DNA of 64,000 nucleotides from JBBREP01 sp038202885 (GCA_038202885.1 JBBREP010000006.1:16356-80355), one strand, 5' to 3'. Positions 16,763-26,380 are shown, counted from the stretch's first letter. The notes: generated by a model not told the origin, from the letters alone. A program made the numbers and translations.

Positions 16763-18556
16763 GTGACCACCATCGATCGTGAGCGCCTGCGGGCGAAGTA
16801 CCGCGCCGAGCGCGACAAGCGGATCCGAGCCGACGGCAACGCGCAGTATCTCGAGCCGACGGGCCGGTTCGCGAATCTGCTCGACGATCCGTACACCGAG
16901 CGCGTCGAGCGCGAACCGCGCAACGACGAGGTGACGTTCGCGTTCATCGGCGGCGGGTTCTCAGGACTGTGCACCGGAGCGCGCCTCAAGCAAGCGGGCG
17001 TCGACGACTTCATGCTCATTGAGGGCGGCGGCGACGTCGGCGGTGCGTGGTACTGGAACCGCTATCCCGGCGCGATGTGCGACACCGCGGCGATGATCTA
17101 CCTGCCGCTGCTCGAAGAGACCGGGCACATGCCGTCGGCCAAGTACGTGCTCGCACCGGAGATCTTCGAGCACGCGCAGCGCATCGCCAAGACGTTCGAC
17201 CTGTACAGCAACGCGCTGTTCTCCACCGCGGTGACGCTGCTCGAATGGGACGACGATTCGTCGCGTTGGATCATCCACACCGATCGCGGTGATGCGATTC
17301 GAGCGCGGTTCGTGGCGATGGGCACCGGGCCGTTGCACCGGCCGAAACTCCCCGGCATTCCCGGGATCGACACGTTCGGCGGGCACGCGTTCCACACCAG
17401 CCGTTGGGACTACGCGTACACCGGCGGCGACGCGCACGGCGCGCCGATGACCGAGCTGGCGAACAAGCGCGTCGGCATCATCGGCACCGGCGCGACCGCA
17501 GTGCAGTGCATCGGCCCGCTCGCTCGCGATGCACAGGAACTGTTCGTGTTCCAGCGCACGCCGTCGTCGATCGACGTGCGCAACAACCAACCGATCGACC
17601 CAGAGTGGTTCGCCACGCTCGGCGATGGTTGGCAGTCGAAGTGGTTGGTGAACTTCGCGACGCTCCAGACCGGCGGCTTTGCCGACGAGGATCTCGTCAA
17701 AGACGGCTGGACCGACATCTCGCAACGCATCCGCGACCGCGTCATCAAGGAGATGTCCGAGACGAACGAGTTCACGCCGGAATTGGTGGAGCGGGCGTTC
17801 GAAGACAGCGACGACGAAAAGATGGAAGAGATCCGCGCGCGCGTCGATGCAATCGTCGCTGACCACGCAACCGCGGACGCCCTGAAACCCTGGTACCGCC
17901 AGTTGTGCAAACGGCCGTGCTTTCACGACGAGTACTTGGACGCGTATAACCGGCCGAGTTGCCACCTCGTTGACACCGAAGGCAAAGGCGTCGACCGGAT
18001 CGACGAGACCGGCGTGTGGGTGGCCGATGTGCACTACGACCTCGACTGCTTGATCTTCGCGTCGGGCTTCGAGGTGGGGACCGCGTACACGCGCCGTTCC
18101 GGCTTTGACACGATCGGGCGTGACGGCCTTGCGCTTTCGGACTATTGGGATGACGGCATGCGCACGATGCACGGCATGCATGCGCACGGCTTCCCGAACC
18201 TGTTCATCGTCGGGCTCGCGCAGGCCGCGAACCTGATCTCCAACATCACGCACAACCTGTCCGAAGCCGGCACGACGATCGGCGCGATCGTCCGGCACGC
18301 GCTCGACACCGACGCGGGCGAGGTCGAGGTCACGGCCGACGCCGAGGAAGCGTGGATGCAGCTGCTCGAGACTGCACCCGAGTCGTTCCTCGGCAACCCC
18401 GACTGCACGCCTGGCTACTACAACAACGAAGGCCAACCGCTCAGCGCTCGCGAACGGTTCGGGATGGCGGGATATCCCCAGGGACCGGTCGCCTATTTCG
18501 AGTACATCGACCGCTGGCGCAACAGCGGCGAGTTCGAAGGTCTCGAATTCCGGTAG
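16763..18556 (+). CDS. Flavin-containing monooxygenase, Baeyer-Villiger type, with N-terminal extension
   Basis: 597-residue FAD/NADPH monooxygenase. About 55 residues of charged N-terminal extension precede the FAD motif IGGGFSGLCTGARL; then GGAWYWNRYPGAMCD, the fingerprint FGGHAFHTSRWDY (FxGxxxHxxxWD) and the NADPH motif GTGATAVQ. The length and extension resemble the longer steroid/cyclododecanone-type BVMOs rather than the 492-residue enzyme at 5514. GTG start at 16763 with GAAGGAG 5 bases upstream. A palindromic operator lies just upstream. Substrate not predictable. Confidence 0.88.
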   Translation: MTTIDRERLRAKYRAERDKRIRADGNAQYLEPTGRFANLLDDPYTERVEREPRNDEVTFAFIGGGFSGLCTGARLKQAGVDDFMLIEGGGDVGGAWYWNRYPGAMCDTAAMIYLPLLEETGHMPSAKYVLAPEIFEHAQRIAKTFDLYSNALFSTAVTLLEWDDDSSRWIIHTDRGDAIRARFVAMGTGPLHRPKLPGIPGIDTFGGHAFHTSRWDYAYTGGDAHGAPMTELANKRVGIIGTGATAVQCIGPLARDAQELFVFQRTPSSIDVRNNQPIDPEWFATLGDGWQSKWLVNFATLQTGGFADEDLVKDGWTDISQRIRDRVIKEMSETNEFTPELVERAFEDSDDEKMEEIRARVDAIVADHATADALKPWYRQLCKRPCFHDEYLDAYNRPSCHLVDTEGKGVDRIDETGVWVADVHYDLDCLIFASGFEVGTAYTRRSGFDTIGRDGLALSDYWDDGMRTMHGMHAHGFPNLFIVGLAQAANLISNITHNLSEAGTTIGAIVRHALDTDAGEVEVTADAEEAWMQLLETAPESFLGNPDCTPGYYNNEGQPLSARERFGMAGYPQGPVAYFEYIDRWRNSGEFEGLEFR

Positions 18557-18562
18557 CCATGA

Positions 18563-18575
18563 GCTACGATGTAGC
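18563..18575. promoter_or_regulatory. Promoter/operator of the toxin-antitoxin pair
   Basis: GCTAC-GAT-GTAGC is an inverted repeat (outer TG/CA at 18560-18561 and 18577-18578 nearly continue it). It contains a -10-like hexamer TACGAT at 18565-18570, which ends 7 bp before the antitoxin ATG. That fits a leaderless transcript autoregulated by the antitoxin. Confidence 0.5.
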
Positions 18576-18577
18576 AC

Positions 18578-18853
18578 ATGAAGCAGTTGGGTATCCGGGC
18601 GTTGAAACAGAATGCTTCGGCGGTGGTCGCAGAGGCCGCTGCGGGTGAAGTCATCACGATCACCGACCGCGGGCGACCCGTGGCGCAGCTCGTTCCGATG
18701 CCGTCAGATCAACTCAGCGGCATGGTGGCGTCCGGACGCGCGCGCCCCGCGCAACGATCGCTCGGCGACCTGGCACCACCGGCGAAGCGCCGCCGCGGAC
18801 AGCCGCCACTCTCGGAGGTGCTCGCAAAACTCCGCGACGACGAACGTTACTGA
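18578..18853 (+). CDS. Phd/YefM-family antitoxin
   Basis: 91-residue DNA-binding antitoxin. The N-terminus MKQLGIRALKQNASAVV and the following ITITDRGRPVAQLVPMP are the classic prevent-host-death fold; the C-terminal KRRRGQPPLSEVLAKLRDD is the flexible toxin-wrapping tail. It overlaps the toxin start by 1 bp (TGATG). Expected to bind the palindrome over its own start and neutralise the PIN toxin. Confidence 0.88.
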   Translation: MKQLGIRALKQNASAVVAEAAAGEVITITDRGRPVAQLVPMPSDQLSGMVASGRARPAQRSLGDLAPPAKRRRGQPPLSEVLAKLRDDERY

Positions 18854-19245
18854 TGGCGTTCTATCTCGATACATCAGCAGCCGTGAAGCTCGTCGTCGCG
18901 GAGACCGGCTCCGCCGCATTGTCTCGTTGGCTGCGCGATCACGATGGCCACCTCGTGTCGAGCGATCTCCTGCGTACCGAACTCCTCCGAGCGACGCGCC
19001 GCGCCGCGCCCGAATCGATGCCCCAAGCGCGCGCTGTCCTCGAGGCCGTCGCATTGATCTCGATGCCGGCCGCGACGTTCGAGCGAGCGGCGTCGCTCGA
19101 ACCCGGTGTGTTGCGCAGTCTGGATGCACTCCACCTCGCAGCGGCACTCGAACTCGGCGACGAACTGGCGGGAATCATCACGTACGACGACCGAATGTCC
19201 GCCGCCGCAACCACGCACGGAATCCCCGTCGTCGCACCGCACTGA
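18853..19245 (+). CDS. PIN-domain ribonuclease toxin, VapC family
   Basis: 130-residue PIN domain. The metal-binding acidic residues are visible: Asp6 in YLDTSAAVKL, Glu43 in SSDLLRTELLRA, Asp91 in RSLDALHLAAAL and Asp112/Asp113 in IITYDDRM. The enzyme should cleave RNA when free of its antitoxin. All active-site residues are present, so the toxin looks functional. Paired with a Phd-type rather than AbrB-type antitoxin, a common combination in actinobacteria. Confidence 0.9.
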   Translation: MAFYLDTSAAVKLVVAETGSAALSRWLRDHDGHLVSSDLLRTELLRATRRAAPESMPQARAVLEAVALISMPAATFERAASLEPGVLRSLDALHLAAALELGDELAGIITYDDRMSAAATTHGIPVVAPH

Positions 19246-19289
19246 GCGACCTCGCTACCTCCGAGCGCCTGACCAGGACGTCTGGGTGA

Positions 19290-19309
19290 CCTACCGACTA
19301 GTAGGTAGG
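19290..19309. promoter_or_regulatory. 20-bp palindromic operator over the desaturase promoter
   Basis: CCTACCGACTAGTAGGTAGG is self-complementary except for one base pair (positions 7 and 14). It covers the -35 region of a promoter whose -10-like TAGGAT is at 19318-19323; the GTG start is 6 bp further, so the mRNA is probably leaderless. Typical of a TetR-family lipid regulator site. Confidence 0.6.
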
Positions 19310-19329
19310 GTTGGGTCTAGGATGACCTG

Positions 19330-20415
19330 GTGACGCTGACCGACTCAGTCCCCGCGCCCGCCAGCTCCCCCACGCGATCGGCCGACAGCCTGCTGCCCGT
19401 GCTGCGAGCCATTCCACCGGAGTGTTACGAGCGCTCGAACCGACGGGCCTGGTGGCTCGTCGCCCGAGCTGTCGCGATCTGGATCGTCGTGCTCGGCGCC
19501 CTCGCGTTCACGAACGCGTGGTACTTGGTCGTGCCGCTGTGGGCCGTCGCTGGCCTCTCGGTCGCCGGGCTGTTCATCCTCGGCCACGACGGCGCGCACG
19601 GCGCGCTGTTCGAGTCGAAGCGACTGAACCGCTCGGTCGGGCGCGCGTTACTCGCGCCGTCGTTGCACATCTACGAGTCGTGGGTGTTCGGCCACAACCG
19701 TGTCCATCATGGTCACACCGTGCGCCAAGGCATGGACTTCGTGTGGCACCCCACGACGGCCGAAGAGTTCCGCGCCATGTCACCGCTCGTGCGGCTCCGC
19801 CACCGCGTCGAGTGGTCGGCCTTCGGCAGCGGTCTGTACTACATGCGTTCGGTGTGGTGGGAGAAGATGATTCGCTTCACGCCCCCCGAACGTCATCGCG
19901 ACGCCGTACGCAAAGACACGCGCTTCCTCGCTGCGGTTGCGGCTGGCGGTGCGGCGTTGACGGTGGCCGGCGTGCTCCTCACGGGCGGCAGCGTGCTCGG
20001 CGCGCTGTGGATGATCGTCAAATTGTTCGTCGTGCCGTTCGTGCTGTTCTCGTGGGTCATCGGCTTCGCGGTCTACGTGCATCACATTGCGCCCGACATC
20101 AAGTGGTGGCCGCGTCGCAGTTGGAACAGCATGCACGGCCAGGTCGAAGGCACCACCGTGCTGCGGATGCCGCGCGTGCTCAACGCGCTGTTCTTCTACA
20201 ACATCTTCCTGCACGTGCCGCACCACGTCGACATGCGGATCCCGTGCTACGAACTGCCGCGCGCGGCCGATGCGCTCATCGACGCGTTCCCGCAGGTCGA
20301 CCACCGACGCTTTCGCATCAAGGATTTCGTAGCCGCGACGCGAGCGTGCAAGGTCTACGACTTCGAACGCCTCGAGTGGTCGCACTACCCCAAGGCAGAC
20401 AGCACCACCGCGTAG
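19330..20415 (+). CDS. Membrane fatty acid desaturase
   Basis: Di-iron acyl desaturase of 361 residues. The three histidine boxes are HDGAH, HNRVHH and HVPHH, with hydrophobic spans near residues 47-85 and 200-245. It introduces a double bond into membrane or CoA/ACP-bound fatty acids using oxygen. GTG start at 19330, probably leaderless. The palindrome upstream suggests tight repression by a lipid-sensing regulator. Its stop codon directly abuts the stop of the convergent hydrolase gene with no gap. Confidence 0.88.
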   Translation: MTLTDSVPAPASSPTRSADSLLPVLRAIPPECYERSNRRAWWLVARAVAIWIVVLGALAFTNAWYLVVPLWAVAGLSVAGLFILGHDGAHGALFESKRLNRSVGRALLAPSLHIYESWVFGHNRVHHGHTVRQGMDFVWHPTTAEEFRAMSPLVRLRHRVEWSAFGSGLYYMRSVWWEKMIRFTPPERHRDAVRKDTRFLAAVAAGGAALTVAGVLLTGGSVLGALWMIVKLFVVPFVLFSWVIGFAVYVHHIAPDIKWWPRRSWNSMHGQVEGTTVLRMPRVLNALFFYNIFLHVPHHVDMRIPCYELPRAADALIDAFPQVDHRRFRIKDFVAATRACKVYDFERLEWSHYPKADSTTA

Positions 20416-21447
20416 CTACACGCGTGCGAAGGCGGCGAGGTCGCGGGCGGTGTCGCGGCTGATCTCGGGGCACGCGATCGTGAAGATCTCGGTGCCGTGC
20501 ATCGTGCCCATTACCTGGCGGCAGCGGGCCGGGACCGCGGCCTGCATGAGGAGTCGGTAGAAGCCGATGCCTTCGTCGCGCAGCGGGTCGCACTCGTTCA
20601 CGCTGACGACGGTGGGAGGGAAACCGGTGACGTCGTCGACGCTGGCGAACGACGGCCACGCGAGTGGGTTGCGCGCGTTGAAGGCGTCGATGCCGTAGCC
20701 CATCGCGCCACGGTTGTCGTGCAGGTTGAGCAGGATGCCGTTGTTCTCAATCGACGACGGGTTTTCCGGCAACGGCCACTGACCCGCGATGTAGGGACAC
20801 ATCGCGTAGAGGCCCTTGACCAGTCCGAGGTCGCCGTCTTGTTTGAGCTTGAGCCCGGTGGCGAGCGTGAGGTTGCCGCCGCCACTCTCGCCCGCAATCA
20901 CGATGCGCGCCGGATCGACGTTGAGAAGTGCGGTGTTGGCAACCACCCAATGAAGGCCCGAGACGCAATCGTTGAGCCCGGCCGGGAACGGCGCAATCTC
21001 CGGCGCCGACGACGGCGAGACCGCGTTGCGGAAGTCGACCATCACGACCGCAACACCGTTCGCGGCGATGAGCTTGCCCCAACCGCGGTACATGCCGTCG
21101 TAACACGACAGCGACGCCATGCCGCCGCCGTGGATGTAATAGACGCACGCGACCGTCTCGTCGTTGTCGGGCCGGATCACCTGGAGGTTGATGGTGTTGC
21201 CGTCCGGCGCGGACACGATCTTTTCGGTGTGAACGCGCAGGCCCTTCGACGGGGCGGCCTCCTCGGTGTCGCAGAGGTCCATGAACGCCTCGAAGAGCGC
21301 CGACTCCTCGCGCGCCGCGTCGGAGTTCGACAGGGCCACGAGCGCCTCGCGGCTCTCGACGTCACCGGCAGGAATCGGCGGGAGAGCCGAGAGCAGCGCC
21401 TTGATCCTGGGGTCGATGCGTGGGTCGGCGGCGATGTCGTACGACAC
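20416..21447 (-). CDS. Alpha/beta hydrolase of the hormone-sensitive-lipase family
   Basis: Esterase of 343 residues. Oxyanion motif HGGGMAS (family HGGG), nucleophile elbow GESGGG, acid in NECDPLRDEG and histidine in MHGTEIF complete the triad. The GTG at 21447 is preferred over an in-frame start 90 bp upstream because AGGAG lies 7 bases before it. Probably cleaves acyl esters of small or lipid substrates. Convergent and gapless with the desaturase gene. Confidence 0.85.
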   Translation of the reverse strand: MSYDIAADPRIDPRIKALLSALPPIPAGDVESREALVALSNSDAAREESALFEAFMDLCDTEEAAPSKGLRVHTEKIVSAPDGNTINLQVIRPDNDETVACVYYIHGGGMASLSCYDGMYRGWGKLIAANGVAVVMVDFRNAVSPSSAPEIAPFPAGLNDCVSGLHWVVANTALLNVDPARIVIAGESGGGNLTLATGLKLKQDGDLGLVKGLYAMCPYIAGQWPLPENPSSIENNGILLNLHDNRGAMGYGIDAFNARNPLAWPSFASVDDVTGFPPTVVSVNECDPLRDEGIGFYRLLMQAAVPARCRQVMGTMHGTEIFTIACPEISRDTARDLAAFARV

Positions 21448-21671
21448 GGGCTGCTCCTGGGTTGTGCGGCCAGCCACTGGGCGGCCGCGACTGCACGATT
21501 TCGTGGGGACGCTACGGGAACCTGGGCCCGCCGCCAACCGTCACTGTGAGTAGAAGTGCGGTGGCGTCACGGGAGCGCCACGCGCCACATGTCGTCGACC
21601 CGTTCGTGGCAAGTTCCCGCGGCCGGATACGCCGGGTGGTGCCGTAGCGTTGTGGTGAGAGAAGGGGTGTC

Positions 21672-22994
21672 ATGCGGCAAGTGCGCGCGTGGGTATACCG
21701 GCTGGGTCGTGGCGCCGGCAGCGTGCTGGTGTTCGTGTGCATCGTCGCGGCCGTTGCCATCGGGACGGCCGCCCGCAGCCCCAAGCGGCTGGGGTTGGGC
21801 GTCGAGACCCAGCCCACCTCGCGACACGCGCAACAGCTCGCCCCCCGCCACGTCGCCGAGCGGCGCGCCGCGCTCGCGGCGGCGTTGACGTTCGTGCCCG
21901 CGCAGGGCGCGACGTCGGTGGCGCCCGACGCGCCGGTCGTGGTGCGCGCCAGCGCCGGCAACCTTCGATCGGTGCGCGTCACGTCGCCAAGCGGCGCGGC
22001 CGTGGACGGCGCGCTGACGTCGGCGACCGAGTGGCGTTCGACCGCGGCGCTGGCATACGGCACCGACTACCAGGCGAGCGCGACGGTGTGGGACGGGCCT
22101 GCGGTACGCGTGTCGCGGACGGCGACGTTCCACACGCTGACGCCGTCGGAGGGCGTGACCACGTCAGTGTTTCCGAACACGGGTCTCAGCGTTGGCGTGG
22201 GCCAGCCCGTGGTGTTCCGGTTCAGTCGTTACCTCAGCGACCCCGCGGCGCGCGCTGCTGTCGTGCGGCATCTGTCGGTACACGTGTCGAAGGACGTCGT
22301 TGGCGGTTGGTTTTGGTACAGCAACCGCGAGCTGCACTTCCGGCCGAAGGAGTTTTGGCCCCACGGCGCGCAGGTGACGGTGGCGTGGGACCTCACCGGT
22401 TGGAACGCCGGCAATGGTGCGTGGGGTGCCGGGCAGGGCGCGACGCAGTTCAGCATCAGCGACGCGCGCGTGTCGTTCGTCGACTTGGTGACACACCAGA
22501 TGAAGGTCACCGCCAACGGCAAGACAATCGCGACGTTCCAAATCAGCGGCGGCAAGCCAAAGGACCCGACGATGGGCGGCGTGCACATCGTGTTGGATCG
22601 CCAGTCGGTCGTGCACATGGTGTCGTCGACCGTGGGCATCCCGGTCCACTCGCCCGACGGGTATGACGAGTTGGTCTACGACGACGTGCACATATCCGAT
22701 AGCGGCGAATACGTGCACGCGGCGCCGTGGTCGGTCGCGAGCCAGGGCCGCGCCAACGTGAGCCACGGTTGCGTGAACCTCAGCCCCGCCGACGCCAAGG
22801 CGTTCTTCGCGTTCAGTCGCGTCGGCGACGTCGTCGTGATTGCCGGCAGTCCCCGACCACCCGCGCGCGGTGACCACGGCGTCATGGACTGGGACACGCA
22901 GTGGCCACAGTTCATGCCCGCCCAGGTGCTGTCCTCGCCCCCGACCCGCACCGGCGCAGCCGCCAATCGGTCGAACGCGTTCGGCCGTAGCTGA
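21672..22994 (+). CDS. L,D-transpeptidase (YkuD domain) with N-terminal Ig-like domains
   Basis: Cell-wall enzyme of 440 residues making 3-3 peptidoglycan cross-links. It has an N-terminal membrane anchor (GSVLVFVCIVAAVAIGTAA), two Ig-like domains (about 70-270) and a catalytic YkuD domain with YVHAAPW, then SHGCVNLSP where Cys367 is the nucleophile. The layout matches mycobacterial LdtMt2 (target of carbapenems). GAGAAGGGG lies before the ATG. The C-terminus after the catalytic domain has the Trp-rich segment DWDTQWPQF found in this subfamily. Confidence 0.92.
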   Translation: MRQVRAWVYRLGRGAGSVLVFVCIVAAVAIGTAARSPKRLGLGVETQPTSRHAQQLAPRHVAERRAALAAALTFVPAQGATSVAPDAPVVVRASAGNLRSVRVTSPSGAAVDGALTSATEWRSTAALAYGTDYQASATVWDGPAVRVSRTATFHTLTPSEGVTTSVFPNTGLSVGVGQPVVFRFSRYLSDPAARAAVVRHLSVHVSKDVVGGWFWYSNRELHFRPKEFWPHGAQVTVAWDLTGWNAGNGAWGAGQGATQFSISDARVSFVDLVTHQMKVTANGKTIATFQISGGKPKDPTMGGVHIVLDRQSVVHMVSSTVGIPVHSPDGYDELVYDDVHISDSGEYVHAAPWSVASQGRANVSHGCVNLSPADAKAFFAFSRVGDVVVIAGSPRPPARGDHGVMDWDTQWPQFMPAQVLSSPPTRTGAAANRSNAFGRS

Positions 22995-23008
22995 CGTCGG
23001 GTGTCGCG

Positions 23009-24211
23009 TCAGGCTGTGGCGGCGACGGCTTCGATCAGCGTGGCTGGCAGTCGCCGGGGACCGTTGGCCCAGAACACCGGTACCGGTTCGCGTTGGTACG
23101 CAGGGTCGAGACCGGCCGTCGCGACGCGATCGAGAAACACGTCGAGTGCGATGCGGCCTTCGAGTCGAGCAAGCGACGCCCCGGGGCACACGTGCGGGCC
23201 ACCGCCAAAGGCCAGATGATCCTTGGCGCTGGGCCGGTCGAGCCGGAAGGTGTCGGGATCGACGTACGTGTCGGTGTCGCGGTTTGCCGACGCGAGGCCG
23301 AAACCCACCTTGACCCCGGCAGGGATCGTGACGCCGTCGATCGTCACGTCGTTGAGGCAGTCGCGCATGAGCACGTGAATCGGCGAGTCGTGGCGCAGGG
23401 ACTCCTCGACGAAGGTGGGTACGAGGTCACGATCGCCACGCACGCGGGCGAACAGTTCGGCGTTGGCACACACCGTCTCGAGCATGTTCGCAATCAGGTG
23501 GCGCGTCGTCTCGTTGCCCGACATGAGCAAGAACGCAAGCTGCGTGCGCATCTCGAGATCGGTGAGCTGTTCACCATCGACGTTGGTGTTGAGAAGCCGG
23601 GTGACAAAGTCGTCGGGAGGGTCGATCGATGCTCGGCGTTCGGCGATCATCGTGTCGAGGTAGGCGGTGAACTCGGGCGCGACGCCGGCGAGGCCCTCGC
23701 CGTCGATGCCGTCCGCCCGGCGGTTTTGGGTCGCGTAGCTCGACTGCACGACGACGTCGGACCATTCGGCGAAGCGCACGTGATCGGACGGATCGACACC
23801 GAGGAGGTGCGCGATCACCGTCGCCGGTATCGGCGTGACGTAGTCGGCAACAAGGTCACCGCCGCCACGCGCGAGCACGCCGTTGAGCAATTCGTTGCAG
23901 AGCGAGCGCACGAACGGCTCGACGCGACCGATGCGGTGCTGCGCGATAGCCGAGTTGATGATGCGGCGGATCTTGCCGTGGCGCGGTTCGGGGATCTCGC
24001 TGATGAGTTGCTCTTCGGGCGGTACGACCACACCCGGCGCGCGGAAGCTGGCTTGGAACACGTCGATGTTCTTCGTTGCTGCGAGCACATCGTCGTGACG
24101 CGCAAGGAAGTAGGAGCCCGCCGGGGTGCGTGATACCGGACACGAGTGCCGCAACTCGGCCAGTACGTCGTAGGGAACGCCTGTCGTTGCGTCGAGCGGG
24201 TCACCAGCCAT
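23009..24211 (-). CDS. Cytochrome P450
   Basis: 400-residue P450. I-helix SGNETT (Asn/Glu variant of the usual AGxDT), K-helix EESLR, haem loop FGGGPHVCPG with Cys342. SGNET-type I-helices occur in many actinobacterial P450s. No redox partner nearby. Convergent with the L,D-transpeptidase gene, 14 bp apart. Substrate unknown. Confidence 0.9.
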   Translation of the reverse strand: MAGDPLDATTGVPYDVLAELRHSCPVSRTPAGSYFLARHDDVLAATKNIDVFQASFRAPGVVVPPEEQLISEIPEPRHGKIRRIINSAIAQHRIGRVEPFVRSLCNELLNGVLARGGGDLVADYVTPIPATVIAHLLGVDPSDHVRFAEWSDVVVQSSYATQNRRADGIDGEGLAGVAPEFTAYLDTMIAERRASIDPPDDFVTRLLNTNVDGEQLTDLEMRTQLAFLLMSGNETTRHLIANMLETVCANAELFARVRGDRDLVPTFVEESLRHDSPIHVLMRDCLNDVTIDGVTIPAGVKVGFGLASANRDTDTYVDPDTFRLDRPSAKDHLAFGGGPHVCPGASLARLEGRIALDVFLDRVATAGLDPAYQREPVPVFWANGPRRLPATLIEAVAATA

Positions 24212-24266
24212 CGCGCATGTTCGCGCGGCACCGGTCCGTTCGTCGAGGGCGCGCCGCAGGCGCAGC

Positions 24267-24884
24267 TCAGCCGGTGGGCGGCACGTCGTGCAGTGTGCTC
24301 GGATGCCGGTAGTGCGTGGTCGTGTAGTACTCGAGGAGTCGCTCGATCAACCGTTCCGGGTCGTCGTCGTAGATCAGGTGCGCGCCCGTGTCTTTGTGCA
24401 TGCGCGTCACAAGCTCGTCGACCATGTCGGCGACGCCGCCGGTATCGGTGAGCACCCCGATGAGCCGGCCCTCGTCGTACGCGATGGCGAACTCGCCCAG
24501 CGTGCCCGACCGACCGCCGACGATCACGACGATGTCCGAGGTGCGGATGTTGACGACCTCGCGGCCCATGAGGCCTGAGCCGGTGTACACGAGCAGGTCG
24601 AATCCCTCGACGGGCGAACCGAAACGCTGCACGTGCTCGGTCTCCGACAGCGCTGGGGAGATCCCCACGACGAGTCCGTCCGCGCTCTTGGCACCTTCAA
24701 CCGCTGCATACGAGAACCCGGGGCAGGCTCCAGTGACGAGCGTGCAGCCTCGCTGCGCGACAGCCGCGCCCAACGTGCGCACCCGGGCAATGGCTTCAGG
24801 GTGCAACTCGCCGCTCGCAGAACCCATGACTCCCACGGCGAGCGGTGGGCGGCGCAACGGCTGGACTTCCATCGGGACGATCAT
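24267..24884 (-). CDS. SLOG/TIGR00725-like nucleotide-binding Rossmann protein (LOG family)
   Basis: 205-residue single-domain protein with AVGVMGSASGE at the N-terminus, GCTLVTGACPGFSY, and the PGGxGT-like loop as VGGRSGTLGEFAIAYDEGR. SLOG proteins bind nucleotides or cleave phosphoribosyl bonds; LOG makes cytokinin, but this branch is uncharacterised. ATG at 24884 is chosen because homology starts there; an ATG 12 bp downstream is possible. It is 31 bp downstream of the AMMECR1 gene on the same strand, so it may be a fourth member of that operon. A decayed copy of its 3' half lies at 29.2-29.5 kb. Confidence 0.75.
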   Translation of the reverse strand: MIVPMEVQPLRRPPLAVGVMGSASGELHPEAIARVRTLGAAVAQRGCTLVTGACPGFSYAAVEGAKSADGLVVGISPALSETEHVQRFGSPVEGFDLLVYTGSGLMGREVVNIRTSDIVVIVGGRSGTLGEFAIAYDEGRLIGVLTDTGGVADMVDELVTRMHKDTGAHLIYDDDPERLIERLLEYYTTTHYRHPSTLHDVPPTG

Positions 24885-24915
24885 GGCACGAACCGGCGCG
24901 GAGGTTCGACGCTGA

Positions 24916-25545
24916 TTAGGCCGACCGCCGGCCGCCTTCGGTGTGGCCGTACGGCCAGCGACGCGGTCCGTGGGACGCGAACTCCTCGGTTGCGTAGCGC
25001 TGCACCCGCGTACCGCGCGGCCACGCACCGGCGGTGAGGCCCGCCTTGTTCCAGAGCGCGGCGAGGAACGATGCAACGTCGGGGAGTTGCTCCCACACCG
25101 AAGGCAGCAGCGTGGCGCCGTGACCGGGCGCATCGAGCACCACGCCGTCGACCCTGGGACGCACTGCGCGCGCGACGTCGTCGTACGACGACGCGGCGAG
25201 CGGAGTGGGCGGCGACAGCACCGAGATCTTGAGCGTCATCGCCTCGAAGTCGGCGGTCGTGATCGGCCCCATGCGTGGGTCGCTAAACGCGGCTTGGACC
25301 GCGAGTCGATCGACTGCCAGCGCGAGTGGATCGTTGGCCTGCAGCGTGCCGATGCATCCGAGCAGTCGCGTGCCGTGCAGCAACGTGACGAACACCGCGG
25401 CGGGGCGCAATAGTTCCGGGTCGGAGATGTCGCTCAGATCGAGCGGCCGATAGGTGCCGGTGGCGAACGTGTCGGCGATCGACCGCTCGGCGATCCGCAC
25501 GAGCTGGTCGCGTTGCGACGCGGTGAGTGCATGCGACTCGGTCAT
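24916..25545 (-). CDS. AMMECR1-domain protein of the AmmeMemoRadiSam system (A protein)
   Basis: 209-residue AMMECR1 domain. The family hallmark LLGCIGTLQ is followed by AVQAAFSDPRMGPITTADF and LKISVLSPP. ATG at 25545 overlaps the stop of the Memo gene by 4 bp; a longer in-frame extension inside that gene is rejected. AMMECR1, Memo and the radical-SAM protein occur together across bacteria and archaea as the AmmeMemoRadiSam system, of unknown biochemical function. Confidence 0.9.
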   Translation of the reverse strand: MTESHALTASQRDQLVRIAERSIADTFATGTYRPLDLSDISDPELLRPAAVFVTLLHGTRLLGCIGTLQANDPLALAVDRLAVQAAFSDPRMGPITTADFEAMTLKISVLSPPTPLAASSYDDVARAVRPRVDGVVLDAPGHGATLLPSVWEQLPDVASFLAALWNKAGLTAGAWPRGTRVQRYATEEFASHGPRRWPYGHTEGGRRSA

Positions 25546-26380
25546 GGTGCTGGCTCCAGCACGAAGGCGCCGTAGCCGACGACGCGGTCCCGCGAACCGG
25601 CGGTATCGCCCGAGGAACGAAGGTCGAGCAGATCGACGTGCAGGTGACGGCGGCGGCCGACGACCAGGAGCGGACGCAGGCCGTAGGCACCGCACGCGTC
25701 ACGATCGCTGATTGCGTCGGCGTCGCCGGCAACGATCCGCGCCGCGGTGCGCGCGTCGAGTACCTGTGCCGTTGCGTGATCGAGGTAGTGGCTGAGGTCG
25801 GTGCTCACGACCAGGAGCGTGTCGTCGTCCCAGACCCGGTGCAGCACGTCGGCCACGAGGTAGGTCGGCGCGTCTCCGACGACGAGCGGCAGCACGGGCA
25901 CGTCGCCGACGACGCGCTGGAGGAACGGGAGTTGCACCTCGACGCTGTGTTCGAGTTCGTGGGCCGCATCGTCGACGACGACGCCCGGGAGGCCGAGCAG
26001 TGCGTCGCGCGCGTCGGTGTCGATGGCGACGTCGCCGAGCGGCGTGGCGAACATGTCGGCGGAGCTCACTGCGATGCCTTGCAGCGCAACGCGGTGGGCC
26101 GGTCCGACGACAACGACGCGGCGGTATGCCGGTACTACGTCACGGATCGTTGCATACGCGCTCGCGGCGACGGGCCCCGAGTACACGTAGCCGGCGTGGG
26201 GCACGACGAGCGCGCGCGGCCGTCGAGCGGCGCGGGGCGCCGATCCGGCGCTCGCGTCGGCGAGCAGCGCGTCGATCATCGTCGCGAGTTCACGCGGGTC
26301 GCTGGGGTAGAACGCGCCCGCGACTGCTGCGGGACGGACCCGCAGGGGCGTGTGCGTGGGATGAGTCGAATGGGTGCTGG

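Noticed and set aside
16961..18577. 538-codon minus-strand open frame
   Set aside because: Antisense shadow of the Baeyer-Villiger monooxygenase.
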